Assembly: GCF_963675965.1 (NCBI RefSeq)
Contig: NZ_OY780935.1
Coordinates: 3,150,501 to 3,214,500 of the forward strand
Source of the DNA: an uncultured Celeribacter sp.
Lineage (GTDB): Bacteria > Pseudomonadota > Alphaproteobacteria > Rhodobacterales > Rhodobacteraceae
Direction of reading: 5' to 3'
Length of the DNA stretch: 64,000 nt
The notes beneath the pieces are model-generated. The model searched no databases and was not told where the DNA came from. It saw only the letters and a program-made list of their open reading frames with translations. This document shows positions 59,950 to 64,000 of the stretch, one piece after another. Position 1 is the stretch's first letter, and every line of letters starts with the position of its first letter. The translations under genes were made by a program, and so were the position numbers.

Positions 59950-60999
59950 ATGTCTGTTTTACAAGAATTCACGCCAAAATTCGATCGGGTCCACAGTGTG
60001 CGTGGACGGACCATCGTGGTAGCGGGCGGCGCGGGGTTCATCGGCTCGAACCTGTGCCGCCGGTTGATCAATCAAGGCGATCGGGTGATCTGCATCGACA
60101 ATCTGGACACGGGGCGGCGCAAGAACCTGGCCGCGCTCGAAGGTCATGGTCATTTCCGGTTTATCGAGCATGATATCGTGACGCCGTTTCAGATCGAAGG
60201 GCCGGTGGCACAGATCTACAATCTGGCCTGTCCGGCCTCGCCGCCCAAATATCAGCGCGACCCGATCCATACGTTTCAGACCTGCATAGCCGGGTCGATG
60301 AACCTGCTGGAGCTGGCGCGCGCCAAAGGGGCACGGATTTTGCAAAGCTCCACCTCCGAAGTCTACGGCGATCCGAACTGTCCGCTGCAGGCGGAAAGCT
60401 ATCGCGGACGCGTCAACACGGTCGGTCCGCGTGCCTGCTATGATGAAGGCAAGCGGGCCGCGGAAACCCTGTTCTATGAAATGCATGCCCGTCACGGAGT
60501 GGATGTGCGCATCGCCCGTATTTTTAACACCTATGGCCCTGCGATGGATCCCGAAGACGGACGGGTTGTGTCGAATTTCCTGGTGCAGGCGCTGAAAGGG
60601 GAGCCACTGACGATCTATGGCGATGGCCAGCAGACCCGGTCATTCTGCTATGTCGGCGATCTGTTAAACGGTCTGATCGCGCTGATGGAGGCCGACCCCG
60701 AGCTGGTCAGCATCAACGACCCGGTCAATCTTGGAAATCCGGGCGAATTCACCATGCTGGAGCTGGCGGAGCTTGTGTTGCGCAGTGTCGGATCACGTAG
60801 CCCCATCGTGCATTTGCCGCTGCCGCAGGACGATCCGCAACAACGTTGTCCCGACATCACCCGCGCGGGCACGCTTTTAGGCTGGCGGCCAGAGGTGGCA
60901 TTGCAGCAGGGGCTTTTGCCCACGGCAGTGTATTTCCGGCGCGAGTTGGAAGAGGCCCGCCGCACGGCCCCCCTTTATCAAGAGGAGCATGTCGCATGA
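59950..60999 (+). CDS. UDP-glucuronate decarboxylase (UDP-xylose synthase type)
   Basis: A 349-residue SDR of the extended type. GGAGFIGSNL (26-35), STSEVYG (134-140), the catalytic Tyr164-x-x-x-Lys168 in CYDEGK, FNTYGP and a C-terminal GWRPEVALQQGL are characteristic of UDP-xylose synthase. NLACPASPPKYQRDPI is the decarboxylase-specific block. The product would be UDP-xylose for a polysaccharide. ATG 59950 follows GGGGAAAG; the open frame 33 bp upstream is not used. It heads an operon of sugar genes. Confidence 0.9.
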   Translation: MSVLQEFTPKFDRVHSVRGRTIVVAGGAGFIGSNLCRRLINQGDRVICIDNLDTGRRKNLAALEGHGHFRFIEHDIVTPFQIEGPVAQIYNLACPASPPKYQRDPIHTFQTCIAGSMNLLELARAKGARILQSSTSEVYGDPNCPLQAESYRGRVNTVGPRACYDEGKRAAETLFYEMHARHGVDVRIARIFNTYGPAMDPEDGRVVSNFLVQALKGEPLTIYGDGQQTRSFCYVGDLLNGLIALMEADPELVSINDPVNLGNPGEFTMLELAELVLRSVGSRSPIVHLPLPQDDPQQRCPDITRAGTLLGWRPEVALQQGLLPTAVYFRRELEEARRTAPLYQEEHVA

Positions 61000-61988
61000 C
61001 CTGTCCGGAACGGGTGCTCGTCACCGGTGGGGCGGGCTATATCGGATCGCATTTCTGCAAGCTGCTGGCGCAAAGCGGGCGGGTGCCTGTGGTTTTGGAC
61101 AACCTGTCGCGCGGGCATCGCGAGGCGGTCAAATGGGGCCCTCTGGAAATCGCGGATCTGCGCGATCGCGGCGCGGTCCTGCGGGCGTTGACGCGCCACC
61201 GGATCGAGGCGGTCGTCCATTTCGCAGCGCTTGCCTATGTCGGGGAAAGCGTGCAGATGCCCCTGCGCTATTACGACACCAACCTTGGCGGGATGGCCGC
61301 GCTTTTGGGGGCGATGCAGGCCGCCGGTGTCGATCACATCGTCTTTTCGTCCAGCTGTGCGACCTATGGTGTGCCGCCACATCTGCCGATCGACGAGGCG
61401 ACGCCGCAACAGCCCATCAACCCTTATGGCCGCAGCAAGCTGATCTGTGAATGGATGCTGCGCGATGCGGCTGCCAGTTCGTCCCTGCGCTTTGCGGCGC
61501 TGCGCTATTTCAATGCCGCCGGTGCGGATCCGGAAGGGGAACTGGGGGAATGGCATCACCCGGAAACGCATCTTATTCCCCTGACACTGATGGCGGCCTA
61601 TGGACAGGCGGGGCCATTGCAGGTCTTCGGGTCTGACTATCCGACACCGGATGGCACCTGTGTACGCGATTACATCCATGTGCAGGATCTCGCGCGGGCG
61701 CATCTGTTTGCCCTGTCGCATCTGGCGCAGGGCGGCGGAAGCCTTGCCGTCAATCTTGGGACAGGGCGCGGGGCCTCTGTGCGGCAGGTGATTGCCGCCG
61801 TGGAGGCCGTGATCGGTCGCAAAGTGCCGGTTCAGTGGCGTGCGCGCCGCCCGGGAGATCCCCCGGCCCTGACCGCGGATGTGTCCTTGGCTGCGCGCGC
61901 GATTGGGTTCCGGGCAGAGCTGACCGCGCTGGAACGCATGGTGGCGGATGCCGCGCCGTGGTTTGCCCGCGAAACAATGGAGATGTGA
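60996..61988 (+). CDS. galE: UDP-glucose 4-epimerase
   Basis: A 330-residue extended SDR. VTGGAGYIGSH, FSSSCATYG, catalytic Tyr144-x-x-x-Lys148 in NPYGRSK, and DGTCVRDYIHVQDLARAH fit GalE. Interconverts UDP-glucose and UDP-galactose. It overlaps the UDP-xylose synthase gene by four bp (ATGA) and precedes the glycosyltransferase gene by one bp, so the three are translated together. Confidence 0.92.
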   Translation: MTCPERVLVTGGAGYIGSHFCKLLAQSGRVPVVLDNLSRGHREAVKWGPLEIADLRDRGAVLRALTRHRIEAVVHFAALAYVGESVQMPLRYYDTNLGGMAALLGAMQAAGVDHIVFSSSCATYGVPPHLPIDEATPQQPINPYGRSKLICEWMLRDAAASSSLRFAALRYFNAAGADPEGELGEWHHPETHLIPLTLMAAYGQAGPLQVFGSDYPTPDGTCVRDYIHVQDLARAHLFALSHLAQGGGSLAVNLGTGRGASVRQVIAAVEAVIGRKVPVQWRARRPGDPPALTADVSLAARAIGFRAELTALERMVADAAPWFARETMEM

Positions 61989-61989
61989 T

Positions 61990-63852
61990 ATGGCCCGGCG
62001 CAAGTTTGCCCATCCCGCCCTTGAGCCCAGGCCATACCTTGCCCCGGTCACGACCGGGGCAAGGGCCCTGCGCTATCGGCTGCTGGCGATGCTCTGGCTG
62101 CTGGCGGCGGCCTTTTTCTGGGGGTGGTGGCTGCAACCAGCGCATATGCTGGGGCTGCGTTCCGCGGTTGTGACGCTGGCTATGCTCTGGATCTGGGGGA
62201 TGCAGTTGTATTTCGTAGTCGTGTTCCTGAGCGCGCGCCGCTCCGTTGCGCCCACCCCCGAGCCGGGCACGTGGCGGGTGGCGATGATCACCACAAAGAC
62301 ACCCTCAGAGCCATTCTCGGTGGTGCGAAAAACACTTGTTGCGATGCTGGCGCAATCCTATCCGCATGACACATGGCTGGCCGATGAGGCGCCAGATGAA
62401 GAGACCTTGCACTGGTGCGCCGTCCATGGGGTGCGCGTGTCTTCCCGCGAAGGGATCGCCGCCTATCATCGTGCCGAATGGCCGCGCCGCACCCGCTGCA
62501 AAGAGGGCAATTTGGCGTATTTCTATGACCATTGGGGCTATCGCGACTACGATATTGTCAGTCAGCTCGATTCAGATCATGTGCCGCACCCGGGGTATCT
62601 GCGGGAAATCCTGCGCCCCTTTGCCGATCCGAAGGTGGGCTATGTGTCCGCGCCGTCGATCTGCGCGGCCAATGCCGCGCAAAGCTGGGCGGCGCGCACG
62701 CGGCTTTTTGCCGAGGCGGCATTTCACGGTGTGTTTCAGGCGGGTTACAGCGCGGTGCTGACGCCGATGTGCATCGGGTCGCATTATGCGGTGCGGACCA
62801 AGGCGCTGTTCGAGGCGGGTGGTCTGGGGCCGGAACTGGCTGAGGACCATTCCACCACGATGCTGCTGGCGGCGGCGGGCTGGCGCGGGGTGCATGCCAT
62901 GGACGCCATCGCGGTGGGCGATGGGCCGGCGAGCTTGCCCGATCTGGTGACACAGGAATTCCAATGGTCCCGGTCGCTGATGTCGCTGCTGCTACGCTAC
63001 ACGCCAAGATACCTGCGCCAATTGCCGATGCGGTTACGGCTGCTCTTTATCTTGTGTCAGAGCTGGTATGCGATGTTCGCCCTCACCATGGGGATGATGT
63101 ATCTGCTGCCGATCCTGGCGCTGAGTTTCGACATCCGGTTCGCCGATGTGACCTATCCGGCGTTTCTGGGGCATGCGCTGCCGTCGCTCGCCCTCATGGT
63201 GCTTTTTGCCTATCAGATGAAGAGGGACGGTTTTTTCCGCCCCTTCGATGCCAAGGTGATCGCCTGGGAAAAAGCGTTCTTTGTCCTGCTGCAATGGCCC
63301 TGGGTCACATGGGGATGCCTGATGGCGATCCGGGACCGGCTGAGCGGTCGTTTTGTTGATTTTCGCATCACGCCCAAGGGCGAGGCGGCCAGCGCGCGTC
63401 TGCCGGGCAAGATCATGGCGGTTTACGTGGCTTTGGCGCTGGGCGCGCTCGCCCCGGTGGTTTTGGTCGGCAATGTCACGCAGGCGCGGGGGTTCTATCT
63501 GCTCTCGTTGCTCAATGCCGTGCTCTATGGCGCGCTGTTGGTCGTGATCCTGACCCGCCATCTCGTCGAGAACCGCCAACGTGGGGCCTTTGCGCAGATG
63601 CGGCGGGTGTTGCCTGGCTATGCGACCCTGACGGCGGCGCTTGTGGCGCTGGGCGTCTGGAGTGTCGTGCTCAGAGGGCCGGAAAGCCTTCAGGCGCTCG
63701 CCTTCGGGCTGGAGCCTTTCCAGGTTGGAGAAGTTGAATATGTGGTGTCCGGCGCCGGGATGGGGCGTGCTGGAGACGTACACATCCGGTTCGCGCCGCA
63801 ATGGCGCGGCTTGGGCAAAGGCGGACACAGTGAGGAAGGGAGAGAACAATGA
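61990..63852 (+). CDS. Membrane glycosyltransferase family 2 (BcsA/exopolysaccharide synthase-like)
   Basis: A 620-residue processive GT2. Two N-terminal helices, a cytoplasmic GT2 domain and about six C-terminal helices. Catalytic residues: Asp of DSDHVPH (194-198, D-x-D), the TED-like AEDHSTT (Glu285, Asp286) and a QxxRW-like QEFQWSR (322-328). Resembles cellulose or chitin-type synthases and would extrude the polymer. No PilZ domain is evident, so c-di-GMP control would be indirect. Overlaps the next gene by ATGA. Confidence 0.88.
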   Translation: MARRKFAHPALEPRPYLAPVTTGARALRYRLLAMLWLLAAAFFWGWWLQPAHMLGLRSAVVTLAMLWIWGMQLYFVVVFLSARRSVAPTPEPGTWRVAMITTKTPSEPFSVVRKTLVAMLAQSYPHDTWLADEAPDEETLHWCAVHGVRVSSREGIAAYHRAEWPRRTRCKEGNLAYFYDHWGYRDYDIVSQLDSDHVPHPGYLREILRPFADPKVGYVSAPSICAANAAQSWAARTRLFAEAAFHGVFQAGYSAVLTPMCIGSHYAVRTKALFEAGGLGPELAEDHSTTMLLAAAGWRGVHAMDAIAVGDGPASLPDLVTQEFQWSRSLMSLLLRYTPRYLRQLPMRLRLLFILCQSWYAMFALTMGMMYLLPILALSFDIRFADVTYPAFLGHALPSLALMVLFAYQMKRDGFFRPFDAKVIAWEKAFFVLLQWPWVTWGCLMAIRDRLSGRFVDFRITPKGEAASARLPGKIMAVYVALALGALAPVVLVGNVTQARGFYLLSLLNAVLYGALLVVILTRHLVENRQRGAFAQMRRVLPGYATLTAALVALGVWSVVLRGPESLQALAFGLEPFQVGEVEYVVSGAGMGRAGDVHIRFAPQWRGLGKGGHSEEGREQ

Positions 63853-64000
63853 CACGGAATTGGACACAGTATCTGACAGCTCTGCGCACCGCTGGTGTGG
63901 GGCTTGGCCTCAGCGTGGCGATGGGGGTGGCCTTGGGGACCGGAGGCGCCTCTGCGGCCCCGCCGGGAAGCCTGCCTTTCGGTGTCTATGATCCTGACGG
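63849..64000 (+). CDS. Secreted protein, 5' end only (possible glycoside hydrolase)
   Basis: The first 50 residues are visible; the gene runs off the window. ATG 63849 overlaps the glycosyltransferase stop. Residues 1-37 form a signal peptide (basic MTRNW, hydrophobic core GVGLGLSVAMGVALG, cleavage after GASA). The mature part begins APPGSLPFGVYDPDG, reminiscent of glycoside hydrolases that trim exopolysaccharides (FGVYDP start), but the evidence is thin. Confidence 0.6.
   Translation, partial: MTRNWTQYLTALRTAGVGLGLSVAMGVALGTGGASAAPPGSLPFGVYDPD

Noticed and set aside
1..64000. CRISPR array, prophage, insertion sequence or transposase
   Set aside because: No regularly spaced repeats, no integrase or transposase-like protein and no terminal inverted repeats were found.

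Overview
The window looks like a chromosomal segment of a high-GC alphaproteobacterium of the order Rhodobacterales (Roseobacter/Paracoccus type). The evidence is the gene content: a phaZ/phaC/phaP/phaR polyhydroxybutyrate locus with PhaR and CTGC-N3-GCAG operators, SdhE, DUF3572, DUF1194 and DUF983 proteins, a divergent metF/metR pair, alphaproteobacterial MetRS, ValRS and ThrRS, and ParE. I saw no insertion sequence, prophage, integrase or CRISPR array. Coding density is high, many gene pairs overlap as ATGA or TGATG, and almost all of the window is ordinary core or near-core genome.

Layout. 1-8.5 kb: end-truncated MsbA-type ABC exporter and a tyrosine phosphatase (-), class V aminotransferase (+), HisC-like aminotransferase (-), crotonase (+), valS (-). 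8.5-15.2 kb: Lrp regulator divergent from an ornithine decarboxylase-type gene with an AT-rich spacer holding a possible small gene, DUF2235 hydrolase, metF/metR, inositol-phosphatase family gene, rhomboid protease. 15.4-24 kb: tRNA-Leu(TAA), metG, SDR, aldo/keto reductase, two small lipoproteins (one a lipocalin), MATE exporter, conserved hypothetical, aspartate aminotransferase, sdhE. 24-33 kb: MarR-type regulator, DUF1194/gloA, thyA-folA, SGNH hydrolase, cold-shock gene, ArsC-like protein, membrane protein, thrS, two alpha/beta hydrolases. 33-38.7 kb: PHB metabolism (phaZ divergent from phaC, then phaP, phaR) and a LysR regulator. 38.8-47 kb: DegT aminotransferase and a long minus-strand operon: polar amino-acid ABC transporter (ATPase, binding protein, two permeases), glutamine synthetase-like protein, glutamine amidotransferase, second glutamine synthetase-like protein. 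47-54 kb: TerB, two PPK2 polyphosphate kinases either side of parE, 2OG oxygenase, GNAT, DUF983. 54.4-57 kb: EF-hand protein, ECF sigma factor, anti-sigma-like membrane protein, periplasmic metal-sensor-like protein. 57-59.7 kb: DUF3572, HAD phosphatase, an H-NOX protein translationally coupled to a diguanylate cyclase. 59.9-64 kb: exopolysaccharide-type operon (UDP-xylose synthase, UDP-glucose epimerase, BcsA-like glycosyltransferase, start of a secreted protein).

Points most worth a second look: the H-NOX protein has Glu where the proximal haem His should be; the transporter/GS/GATase/GS operon looks like an uncharacterised gamma-glutamylation route for an imported amine or amino acid; the first permease of that operon seems to start at an ATT codon; phaP is preceded by an 18-bp-arm perfect inverted repeat made of two PhaR-type sites; an alpha/beta hydrolase carries Asp in place of the nucleophilic Ser; and a four-gene EF-hand/ECF sigma module may be a calcium- or metal-responsive envelope system.

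All assignments come from reading the sequence; no database search was possible.
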